A stretch of 64,000 nucleotides of DNA. Origin: Lewinellaceae bacterium (GTDB taxonomy: Bacteria; Bacteroidota; Bacteroidia; Chitinophagales; Saprospiraceae). Made by a program: the position numbers and the translations under genes. Positions 54,301 to 60,318 of the stretch are shown in pieces. Where the stretch lies: positions 186,001 to 250,000 of the forward strand of contig JADJWX010000005.1 in NCBI GenBank assembly GCA_016716135.1, read 5' to 3'. The notes beneath the pieces are model-generated. The model was not told the DNA's origin, searched no databases, and saw only the letters and a program-made list of their open reading frames with translations. Every line of letters begins with the position of its first letter. The first letter of the stretch is position 1.

Positions 54301-54370
54301 TCCGTTGGGCCGACAAACTGCCAATACCCAATAGCATTAGCAATGGCAATAAAAGATAAATCTTCTTCAT
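51368..54370 (-). CDS. SusC/RagA family TonB-dependent outer-membrane receptor
   Basis: The 1000-residue protein has a signal peptide (MKKIYLLLPLLMLLGIGSLS), a CarboxypepD-like domain (ISGTVTDDAGQAMIGATVL, about 25-100), a TonB-box region, and a plug domain (VNQLIQGRAAGVYTTANSGQ, then VRIRGTGSINAGRGPLYVVD, about 115-230). A 22-strand barrel follows, ending KAITFGIDVTF with a terminal Phe. It imports a substrate captured by the SusD protein encoded next. No frameshift is seen. It is preceded by a 337-base gap with a candidate -7 box (54437-54444) and is the first gene of the susCD operon. Confidence 0.95.
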   Translation of the reverse strand: MKKIYLLLPLLMLLGIGSLSAQRTISGTVTDDAGQAMIGATVLAKGTTAGKVTDVNGRFTLDVPAGADVLVVSYTGYLTQEVSIAGLQSISIVLQESPEVLTEIVVTGYSEIEAKKLISSVAVVGAKQLENIPMTDVNQLIQGRAAGVYTTANSGQPGAGQPVRIRGTGSINAGRGPLYVVDGIIVEQGDFTTLASGGTYNAPDVLAQMNPNDIETVTVLKDASATALYGSRGSNGVIVITTKRGKIGKTDINVKAQKGVTLPNFGNFELMTPEETWNYERQILANSGRTPDQIEASRPASMLDNTTDWVDEAFNKGHTSNLELQARGGNEKTRFFASAGIFDQQGTQYLSDFNRLSLRSNIDHYASDKLSFELNVNGSYSQSNNAVDGNRFQSPMALAFTTTPLQGKINPATGELYSGLEDDWIAFAGDNFLYSLPRNPVDVNTLRLISKLAGTYKILENLAFTQSMNVDFINVNESDYDAASTNDGFPFRGQLTNALNQNRALTSQSKLRYFTNFGQDHSFDALGVFEYQNIDFESYWAAGQGFASEKLRTLASAAEPQGVSGTKSEYAFVSWLGQANYSFKDRYMLTASLRRDGSSRFGANNRWANFWSVGGSWRISEEVFLQDVGFLSNLRLRASYGTSGNADIGNFVTQELYGFGAAYLNEPGSSPSQIGNPDLTWEKSKNLNVGLDFGILNNRVSGSVEYYDRRSEDLLLSVPVSSTSGFTTATQNVGKMKNSGVEVVLNLVPVKATRPDGFNWDLNFNISFNNNEILELPNGEDILNGRQIYRVGQPIRSIYIQEWAGVNPDNGTPQWLRADGTVTGTYSQAARSIVGNAEPTYIAGLNNTFSFKGFALSAFFYTAQGHQLYNASRPFIESDGLRFGWAHSRAALEGYWQNPGDNALRPQPRVGGNAGAANTSTRYMEDASFIRLRNVQLAYSLPSAWVRKAKLQGLTIYGQGQNLWTMTDYTGFDPEANENGDEFFRYPVGKAITFGIDVTF

Positions 54371-54436
54371 GCGATAGTTGATTTAGTTACCAAATTTGTG
54401 TTATTAAAAGTGGGCTTAATTTTCATAAAGCACAAT

Positions 54437-54444
54437 CAAAGATA
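54437..54444 (-). promoter_or_regulatory. Candidate -7 box (TATCTTTG) for susCD
   Basis: TATCTTTG on the minus strand fits TAnnTTTG and gives a leader of about 60 bases to the ATG at 54370. A short palindrome CAGAAAAATTCTG lies just upstream (54459-54471) and could be an operator. The rest of the gap 54371-54707 is AT-rich, without other features that I recognise. Confidence 0.4.
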
Positions 54445-54617
54445 TTTCTCGTGCACAGAATTTTTCTGAAAAATCACATGAAATTTCTATTTTGTACAAA
54501 ATATAAAATTTGCTTTGTTGATAAACTCCGATTTATCAGGAATTTACTAAGCCGCCAAATTGCCTGGAATTCAATCGGATAATTGCCCTAATTTAAAACT
54601 GCCTGCCCCGCTTTTTT

Positions 54618-54625
54618 TACCTTTG
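54618..54625 (+). promoter_or_regulatory. Candidate -7 box (TACCTTTG) for the hydroxyacyl-CoA dehydrogenase gene
   Basis: TACCTTTG fits TAnnTTTG and lies 82 bases before ATG 54708. No well-placed TTTG is seen. Confidence 0.35.
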
Positions 54626-54707
54626 CCGCACCACAACCAATGGCATTTTTTGTTGGGATAAAACTGTTTTCCCGATCCCAAATTCACCATAAAAGCAGCA
54701 TTTCAAT

Positions 54708-55865
54708 ATGGAAATAATCGGCATTATCGGCGCCGGCGCAATGGGTAGCGGCATCGCGCAAATCGCCGCAGCAAACGGGCACCGGGTGCTCCTGTACGAT
54801 GCCAAACCTTCGGCGCTGACCAATGCAGAAAAAAAACTGGAGCAGACGCTGGAAAAATTGGTCGCGAAAGACAAATTGACCGAATCCGGGGCTTTGGCGT
54901 TGGCCGGTCGTATCCAATACACCGAACAATTGAGCGATTTCCGGGAGTGCACGGCCGTGATCGAAGCGATTGTGGAGGCTGTGGAACCCAAACGGCAGGT
55001 ATTCAACGATATGGAGGCCATTGTTGGGCCGGACACGCTGCTCGCAACCAATACCTCCTCCTTGTCGGTCACGTTGATAAGCGCCGGCGTGCAGGACCCC
55101 GAACGTGTGCTGGGTATCCACTTTTTTAATCCAGCACCGTTGATGCGCCTGGTTGAAATAATTCCGGCCTTGCAAACTGCACCGGCAACCGTGGCGCGCG
55201 CGCGCAAACTGATCGACAGTTGGGGGAAAACCACTGTGCTGGCCAAAGACACCCCGGGCTTTATCGTTAACCGCGTTGCCCGGCCATTTTACGGTGAAGC
55301 ACTACGCATATTCGAAGAGGGCATCGCCGACGCTGCAACCATCGACTGGGCGATGCGTGCATTGGGCGGCTTTCGAATGGGCCCCTTTGAGCTGATGGAT
55401 TTTATTGGAAACGACGTCAACTATGCCGTCACGGAAAGTGTATTCCAGGCTTTTTACTACGATCCGCGCTACAAACCCGCATTCACCCAAAAACGCCTTG
55501 TGGACGCCCGTTTTCTTGGACGGAAAACCGGGCGCGGCCACTACGATTACCGTGAAGGTGCCGTTCCCCCTGAGCCGGTCAAGGATGAAAAACAAGGCCG
55601 CGAAATCCTGGATCGCATCCTGGCAATGCTGATCAACGAGGCCGCCGATGCCCTTTATCTGAATATTGCCAGCCGCGACGACCTTGAACTGGCTATGACG
55701 CAGGGCGTTAATTACCCGAAGGGCTTGTTGGCCTGGGCCGATGAAATCGGCCTGCAAAATGTGGTAGATCAACTCGACCGGCTTTACGCTGAATACCACG
55801 AAGACCGGTACCGCTGCAGCCGGTTGTTGCGGGTGATGGCGCGGGAACGGAAAGTATTTTATTGA
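54708..55865 (+). CDS. 3-hydroxyacyl-CoA dehydrogenase
   Basis: The 385 residues start with the NAD motif IIGIIGAGAMGSGIAQIAAAN. The active-site block is LLATNTSSLSVTLIS followed by HFFNPAPLMRLVEII, giving the catalytic Ser, His and Asn. The C-terminal dimerisation region is duplicated: DTPGFIVNRVARPFYGEALR, and a second short copy from about 300 (ILAMLINEAADALYLNIASR). It oxidises 3-hydroxyacyl-CoA to 3-ketoacyl-CoA, as in PaaH of phenylacetate breakdown or in butyrate/fatty acid pathways. The PaaI-like thioesterase 560 bases downstream favours the phenylacetate link, but that is inference; no other paa gene is in view. Confidence 0.9.
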   Translation: MEIIGIIGAGAMGSGIAQIAAANGHRVLLYDAKPSALTNAEKKLEQTLEKLVAKDKLTESGALALAGRIQYTEQLSDFRECTAVIEAIVEAVEPKRQVFNDMEAIVGPDTLLATNTSSLSVTLISAGVQDPERVLGIHFFNPAPLMRLVEIIPALQTAPATVARARKLIDSWGKTTVLAKDTPGFIVNRVARPFYGEALRIFEEGIADAATIDWAMRALGGFRMGPFELMDFIGNDVNYAVTESVFQAFYYDPRYKPAFTQKRLVDARFLGRKTGRGHYDYREGAVPPEPVKDEKQGREILDRILAMLINEAADALYLNIASRDDLELAMTQGVNYPKGLLAWADEIGLQNVVDQLDRLYAEYHEDRYRCSRLLRVMARERKVFY

Positions 55866-55990
55866 TTTATATTTTTTTATGGTTCCGTTTCGAGGGTTTA
55901 CCACGAAGACATGGTGGCCGCGGAGATGCACTTTTTGAAAATAAAAAGCTATAGTCCTCATGCCTTGTATGTTTGCCAGACCATGTGAGC

Positions 55991-56377
55991 ACTCGTCCTA
56001 CGGCTTTGAGCCTGTCCATTACACACAAGTCTGTTGAGTTTAATTTTTTTGGCCGTGTGTCAACCCATCCTCCAGCGGGGCTCCCGAGTTGATTGAAGTT
56101 TTTGGAATGTGTTAGGCGTTGAATTGTGGCCTTAAATGTAATATTTTGCTCCGCTGTACCAACCCCCTCCTCGGCCCCTCCCAGGGGGAGGGGAGACGCG
56201 ACAAATTAGGTTTGTGGTTAAAAACCAACCACTTAGATACACGCTACGGCTCCCCTCCCCCCTTGGGGAGGGGCCGGGGGTGGGGTTGACGCGCGGCTGA
56301 AAAAATGAACTTAAGCCACAAAAAATCATTTTCGTCAACTTGTGTGTAATGGACAGGCTTTGAGCCGTAGGACGAGT
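55991..56377. mobile_element. 387-base element with nested inverted repeats
   Basis: Outer arms 55991-56030 and 56338-56377 are inverted copies, 37 of 40 bases paired, reading ACTCGTCCTACGGCT...GCCTGTCC and ACACACAAGT. A second pair lies inside (about 56051-56070 and 56282-56305), and a third, C/G-rich pair at 56159-56195 and 56251-56289 (GGCCCCTCCC type). No gene is seen. It fills most of the gap 55866-56428 between the dehydrogenase and PaaI genes. A solo copy of the outer end is at 26846-26876. Confidence 0.6.
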
Positions 56378-56428
56378 AAGGCGCCTCCATTCCTCCGAAA
56401 ACAATCACATAATTCATAAATCACACCT

Positions 56429-56839
56429 GTGCTTAATCCAAAAGAAATTTTCCACCGCATGTTCGACAACGACCCGTTCAGCCAATGGATGGGGATGGAG
56501 CTTGTATCCGTGGGCCCCGGTACCTGCACCTTGCGCATGGTCGTGCGCAAGGAAATGCTCAACGGGTTCAACGTAGCCCACGGCGGCATTACCTTTTCGC
56601 TGGCCGACAGCGCTTTTGCCTTTGCCTGCAATTCGCATGGCCGGCATGCGGTGTCGATCCATTGTACGATCGAGCATGTAGCCCCGGTACGCGAAGGGGA
56701 TGTGCTCACGGCCATCGCTGCGGAAGAAAATCTCGGCAACAGCCTGTCCAACTATGCTATCCGTGTCGAACGAACCGACGGCAGTCCGGTGGCGTTTTTC
56801 AGGGGAGTTGCCTACCGGAAAAAACAGGAATGGGTCTGA
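56429..56839 (+). CDS. paaI: PaaI-type hotdog thioesterase
   Basis: With a GTG start at 56429 the protein is 136 residues: MLNPKEIFHRMFDNDPFSQW..., the usual PaaI opening; the next ATG (56459) would remove it. The catalytic hotdog segment NGFNVAHGGITFSLADSAFA has the HGG loop and the Asp base. HAVSIHCTIEHVAPVREGDV and GSPVAFFRGVAYRK complete the fold. It hydrolyses hydroxyphenylacetyl-CoA and related thioesters to rescue CoA trapped by dead-end products in phenylacetate breakdown. The core Paa genes are not in the window. It is separated from the dehydrogenase gene only by the inverted-repeat element. Confidence 0.88.
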   Translation: MLNPKEIFHRMFDNDPFSQWMGMELVSVGPGTCTLRMVVRKEMLNGFNVAHGGITFSLADSAFAFACNSHGRHAVSIHCTIEHVAPVREGDVLTAIAAEENLGNSLSNYAIRVERTDGSPVAFFRGVAYRKKQEWV

Positions 56840-56897
56840 ATGGCATTCAACATGCTTCCGGACCGATTATTGCTGATAGCAGTACCTTTACCAGAGT

Positions 56898-57132
56898 AAA
56901 CAGGAGTCATTCCAAATTTTTAAACATGAGTCATCCTGAATTTTTCCATAAAAAAGACCTCGGAGAGGTCAAATATTTGTAGAAATGCTCCGGATACCCG
57001 TTGCCCGACCCCGACCTCTCCGAGGTCGTCGAGCGCCCTTAAATCTCTGATCTACAAATATTTGACTTCTCCGAAGTCATTTTAAAATTCGGGATGCCTC
57101 CTGTTTAAAAATTTGAGGGATGCCTCCAGTTT
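56898..57132. mobile_element. 235-base composite palindromic element
   Basis: The outer arms (56898-56946 and about 57084-57132) pair over nearly 49 bases, with CAGGAGTCATTCC/GGGATGCCTCC and CATGAGTCATCC motifs. The inner arms carry GACCTCGGAGAGGTC and AAATATTTGTAG (56956-56982) and their inverted copy (57052-57078); a further GACCTCTCCGAGGTC is at 57013-57027. It shares both motifs with the elements at 34078-34689 and 2521-2862. It fills the gap 56840-57150 and contains no gene. Confidence 0.6.
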
Positions 57133-57150
57133 GAAACATACTGAGAAAAC

Positions 57151-58494
57151 ATGAAAAGTACCCTGACCGTCCTGTGTTGGTGGCTTGCCATTTGGTGTTT
57201 GCCGGCGCAAAACGGTGTCCCACAGATTCAACTGGCCGTCACGGACATATCCTGCGCAGGGAACAACGACGGCAAGATCGAGTTGACACTCCTGAGCGGC
57301 GCCCTGCCGGTCAGTTTTCAATGGGCCAACCTGAATACCGGCGCTTCCGGCACTGGCCAGTTTACCCTGCTCAATCAGCCGTTGAACCTCAGCAACCTGA
57401 TGCCAGGGATGTACCAGTTTAATTTTAATGCCGCCGATGGTACCGATACCATTATCCAGCGCCTGGTACACGAACCGCTTCCGTTGCAAGGCAAACTCGT
57501 TTCGCTCACCAATTTCGGCGGCTTCCAAATTACCTGTGCCGACGGCGCCGACGGCCGGGTGCTCTTCGACGTGACCGGCGGTACCCCGCCCCTAAGCTAT
57601 ACCTGGACCAACGGCGACCAGGGCAGCCGGGCCGACAGCCTTTCGGCAGGCCCTGTTTCCGTTACCGTGACAGACAACCGCGGTTGTACCCTGAGCGCCG
57701 ACACGGTACTCTCCGCACCCACGCCGATTATCAGTACGCTGGACGCCCTTGGCGAAATCTGCCTCGACCAAAACACCGGCCGTATCAGCATCGAAACCGT
57801 GAGTGGCGGCGTGCCACCTTATCTGTACAGCCTCAACGACGATCCGGCCGGCAGCCAAACCAGCTGGTCCAACCTCCCCGACGGGTATTATTTTGTCCAT
57901 ATCGAAGATGCCGTTGGATGTGTTCAAACCGAGGCGGCTATTTTGCCCAGCGGCCTGGAGTTTGTTCTTGAACTCAGTAACGATACCAGTATGCTGACGG
58001 GCGATACCCTCCGCCTGCCGTATTATTCCGACCCGCCCGCCGATACCCTGATCTGGAGCCCGGCAACTGGTGTGCAGGTTTTTTCGCAAGGCGAGGTGCT
58101 GCTCTTCCCGCAGTTCAGCACCACCTACCACGTTACCGCCATAAGTGCCGAAGGTTGCGTGGCGGAAGACGACATCCGGATTGAGGTCAGCCGCGATCGC
58201 GATGTGTATGTGCCCAATGTGTTTGCGCCGGCAGCATTGGACCCTGAGAATCAGCGCTTTTCGGTGTATGGCAGCGCGGGCATCCGCACCGTCGCACTGT
58301 TCCAGGTATTCGATCGATTCGGGCGGCTTTGGTTTGAAAACCGCAACTTTCCGGTAAACGACGCCACCGCCGGTTGGGATGGCACCCAGGGCGCCGACGA
58401 GGCTCCGGTGGGCGTCTATCTCTGGCGCGCGGTATTGCACTACACCGACGGCCGGGAACACCGGTTACAGGGCGATGTTACCGTGATCCGCTAG
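57151..58494 (+). CDS. Secreted protein with SprB-like repeats and T9SS type B sorting domain
   Basis: A signal peptide (MKSTLTVLCWWLAIWCLPAQ) is followed by SprB-like repeats in 447 residues: VTDISCAGNNDGKIELTLLS, FQITCADGADGRVLFDVTGG and LGEICLDQNTGRISIETVSG, each with the Cys-x(4-6)-GxI/V pattern. The last ~95 residues form the gliding-motility-associated type B sorting domain (YVPNVFAPAALDPENQRFSV, LFQVFDRFGRLWFENRNF, PVGVYLWRAVLHYTDG). It should be exported by the T9SS and stay at the surface. It may be an adhesin-like protein; function is inferred only from repeats. It lies between the palindromic element and a nucleotidyltransferase gene (84 bases to ATG 58579). Confidence 0.85.
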   Translation: MKSTLTVLCWWLAIWCLPAQNGVPQIQLAVTDISCAGNNDGKIELTLLSGALPVSFQWANLNTGASGTGQFTLLNQPLNLSNLMPGMYQFNFNAADGTDTIIQRLVHEPLPLQGKLVSLTNFGGFQITCADGADGRVLFDVTGGTPPLSYTWTNGDQGSRADSLSAGPVSVTVTDNRGCTLSADTVLSAPTPIISTLDALGEICLDQNTGRISIETVSGGVPPYLYSLNDDPAGSQTSWSNLPDGYYFVHIEDAVGCVQTEAAILPSGLEFVLELSNDTSMLTGDTLRLPYYSDPPADTLIWSPATGVQVFSQGEVLLFPQFSTTYHVTAISAEGCVAEDDIRIEVSRDRDVYVPNVFAPAALDPENQRFSVYGSAGIRTVALFQVFDRFGRLWFENRNFPVNDATAGWDGTQGADEAPVGVYLWRAVLHYTDGREHRLQGDVTVIR

Positions 58495-58578
58495 CGCGCA
58501 GCGTTGTTCCAAACCGGCCCGAACCGGAATTCCAATTGGCCGTTTGCGCCAAAGTGCATTACTTTGGTTTTCCTAATC

Positions 58579-59499
58579 ATGACGCACACTGCTACGGTAC
58601 AATCGCATCCCTGTTCGGCCCGGCGCGCAATTTTGCGCACGCTCTGGTATTTTGAATTGTTTCAGCACCCGCTTACCGCTTCCGAACTGGAACGGTTTAG
58701 CAATTGCCCAAAACCGGAGTTGGGTGACCCGGGAGAAATTTTACAGGAACTCGTTGCTGAGGGAGTGGTTTTTCAGTTCGGTGCATATTTCCAAACCCAA
58801 AATATTCCGGCATGGGTCGAACGGCGCCAGGCTTTCAACCAGCGTGCCGACGGGATATTGCCCACTGCGCGCAAGATGGCAGGGCTGATCGGCGCGTTTC
58901 CTTTTGTTCGGGCCGTGTTTGTCTCCGGGTCCTTATCCAAGCACTGCATGGCGCCCGACAGCGACGTGGACTTTTTTATCATCACCGCACCCCGGCGGCT
59001 CTGGCTGGCGCGCACGCTGCTTGTTTTTTTCAAAAAACTGTTCCTGCTCAATTCGCACAAGTACTTCTGCATCAATTATTTTGTCGACTCGGAGCATTTG
59101 GAAATTGAGGAAAAAAATCTGTTTACCGCCACCGAAACCGTGACCCTGTTGCCACTGTATGGCCGGCATTGGTACGAACGCTTCACCGGGGCCAATGCCT
59201 GGGCCTGGGCGCAGTTTCCCAATTTGCCGGTGCGCTCCATTGAGCAGGTGCCGCATGGGCAGCGGTCGTTCCTGAAAAAAACGGCAGAGTTCATCTTGAG
59301 CAGTCCGCCCGGGAATTGGCTCGACTTGTTGTCGATGCGGTTTACCGTTTGGTATTGGCGCCGGAAATTCCGGGATATGGACAACCACACCTTTGACCGG
59401 GCCTTGAAATCGCGCCGGCATGTGTCCAAACATCACCCGCTTTATTTTCAGAAAAAAATCCTGGATGCTTTTGCCGAGCGGGTGGCGCGGGAGTCGTAG
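58579..59499 (+). CDS. Nucleotidyltransferase-domain protein
   Basis: From ATG 58579 the protein has 306 residues. The first ~90 look like a winged-helix-type region (LRTLWYFELFQHPLTASELE, ILQELVAEGVVFQFGAYF). The nucleotidyltransferase motif follows: VFVSGSLSKHCMAPDSDVDFFI (GSxSK and DxD), with INYFVDSEHLEI later as a possible third acidic strand. The C-terminal half is helical, with aromatic stretches (RFTVWYWRRKFRDM). It probably transfers a nucleotide to a small molecule or protein. The upstream frame to 58504 is not conserved. TACTTTG at 58560-58566 is close to a -7 box but is near the ATG. Confidence 0.8.
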   Translation: MTHTATVQSHPCSARRAILRTLWYFELFQHPLTASELERFSNCPKPELGDPGEILQELVAEGVVFQFGAYFQTQNIPAWVERRQAFNQRADGILPTARKMAGLIGAFPFVRAVFVSGSLSKHCMAPDSDVDFFIITAPRRLWLARTLLVFFKKLFLLNSHKYFCINYFVDSEHLEIEEKNLFTATETVTLLPLYGRHWYERFTGANAWAWAQFPNLPVRSIEQVPHGQRSFLKKTAEFILSSPPGNWLDLLSMRFTVWYWRRKFRDMDNHTFDRALKSRRHVSKHHPLYFQKKILDAFAERVARES

Positions 59500-59575
59500 G
59501 GGGGACTCTCCTGTTGTGGTGGTGTAGCGCTTTTTGAATCAATGCCTTTTAGTAGTTAACGTATCTTAATAACAC

Positions 59576-59914
59576 ATGGGAGTTTTTTTAAAACATAAAA
59601 ATTGGTTGGTTGCCGATTGGGTTATGAGGAGTTTCAATCGAGATATCATGTCCATTGATTCGAGTGGCAGATATGATGATATAAAAAACGACTTGCACCG
59701 CGCTATTGAAAATTATACATATTTATTGAATTATCCTGATGCTCCTACAGAAAAGATATCAAGGTTAAATGAATTGGTATCTATGGTTATTTCTGGTTTT
59801 GAGGAGAATAAATTGCACTTTGGAGGCGAAGCTATTGCATTTGAAAGTTACTTGAGTAAGTTATCAGAATTATATGATATTACCGCTGAGGAGGTACAGG
59901 GGGATGGCCTCTAG
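59576..59914 (+). CDS. Small orphan protein in an AT-rich patch
   Basis: The 112-residue product (MGVFLKHKNWLVADWVMRSF...) is predicted mostly helical (IKNDLHRAIENYTYLLNY, EKISRLNELVSMVISGFEEN) with no signal peptide or known motif. Its DNA is visibly AT-richer than the genes around it and uses A/T-ending codons, suggesting recent transfer. The 3' end abuts a UPF0175 remnant. Size and helical character would fit an immunity or antitoxin-type protein, but I recognise no family. The start at ATG 59576 follows a short AT-rich leader. Confidence 0.5.
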   Translation: MGVFLKHKNWLVADWVMRSFNRDIMSIDSSGRYDDIKNDLHRAIENYTYLLNYPDAPTEKISRLNELVSMVISGFEENKLHFGGEAIAFESYLSKLSELYDITAEEVQGDGL

Positions 59915-60212
59915 TTTGAACAGCCCACCCAATTCCCGTATTTTTATTTGCAAATTGAACGCTTCATGTTCTCGCCATGCCGTCGAAGCTCTCTGTTCGC
60001 CCGACATGAACGAGGAGGAATTGCTCCTGACGCAGGCTGTAGCGTTGTACGCTGCTGAAAAAATATCGTTCGGCGAAACCCCGGGGCTGGCGGGTCTGGA
60101 TTGGTACCGGTTCCGGGAGGTACTCGCTGAGCAGGAAAATTCCGGTGTATTCCGATGTCAATTTTATTCACCACAGAAGCACAGAGAACTACACTCCGTG
60201 CCTCTATGGTGA
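59874..60212 (+). pseudogene. UPF0175-like antitoxin remnant
   Basis: The central segment MNEEELLLTQAVALYAAEKI followed by SFGETPGLAGLDWYRFREVL matches the UPF0175 pattern (helical core with AGL-xx-F). The N-terminus lacks a good start: the preceding residues ICKLNASCSRHAVEALCSPD look like a UPF0175 beginning, but no ATG stands in the right place. The C-terminus is replaced by an inverted repeat (60165-60214, CACCACAGAAGCACAGAG type). UPF0175 proteins are often antitoxins of small two-gene modules. I read this as a decayed copy; no intact toxin gene is beside it. Confidence 0.5.
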
Positions 60213-60318
60213 AAATTCCCGGCGTTGCAGCGCAAACGAGGAACTCTAAGCCGTTTCAATCGCCGTGAATGCTATTCCAAATCGAAAAAACTTCACGATA
60301 CAAACGCGATCAATCTGC

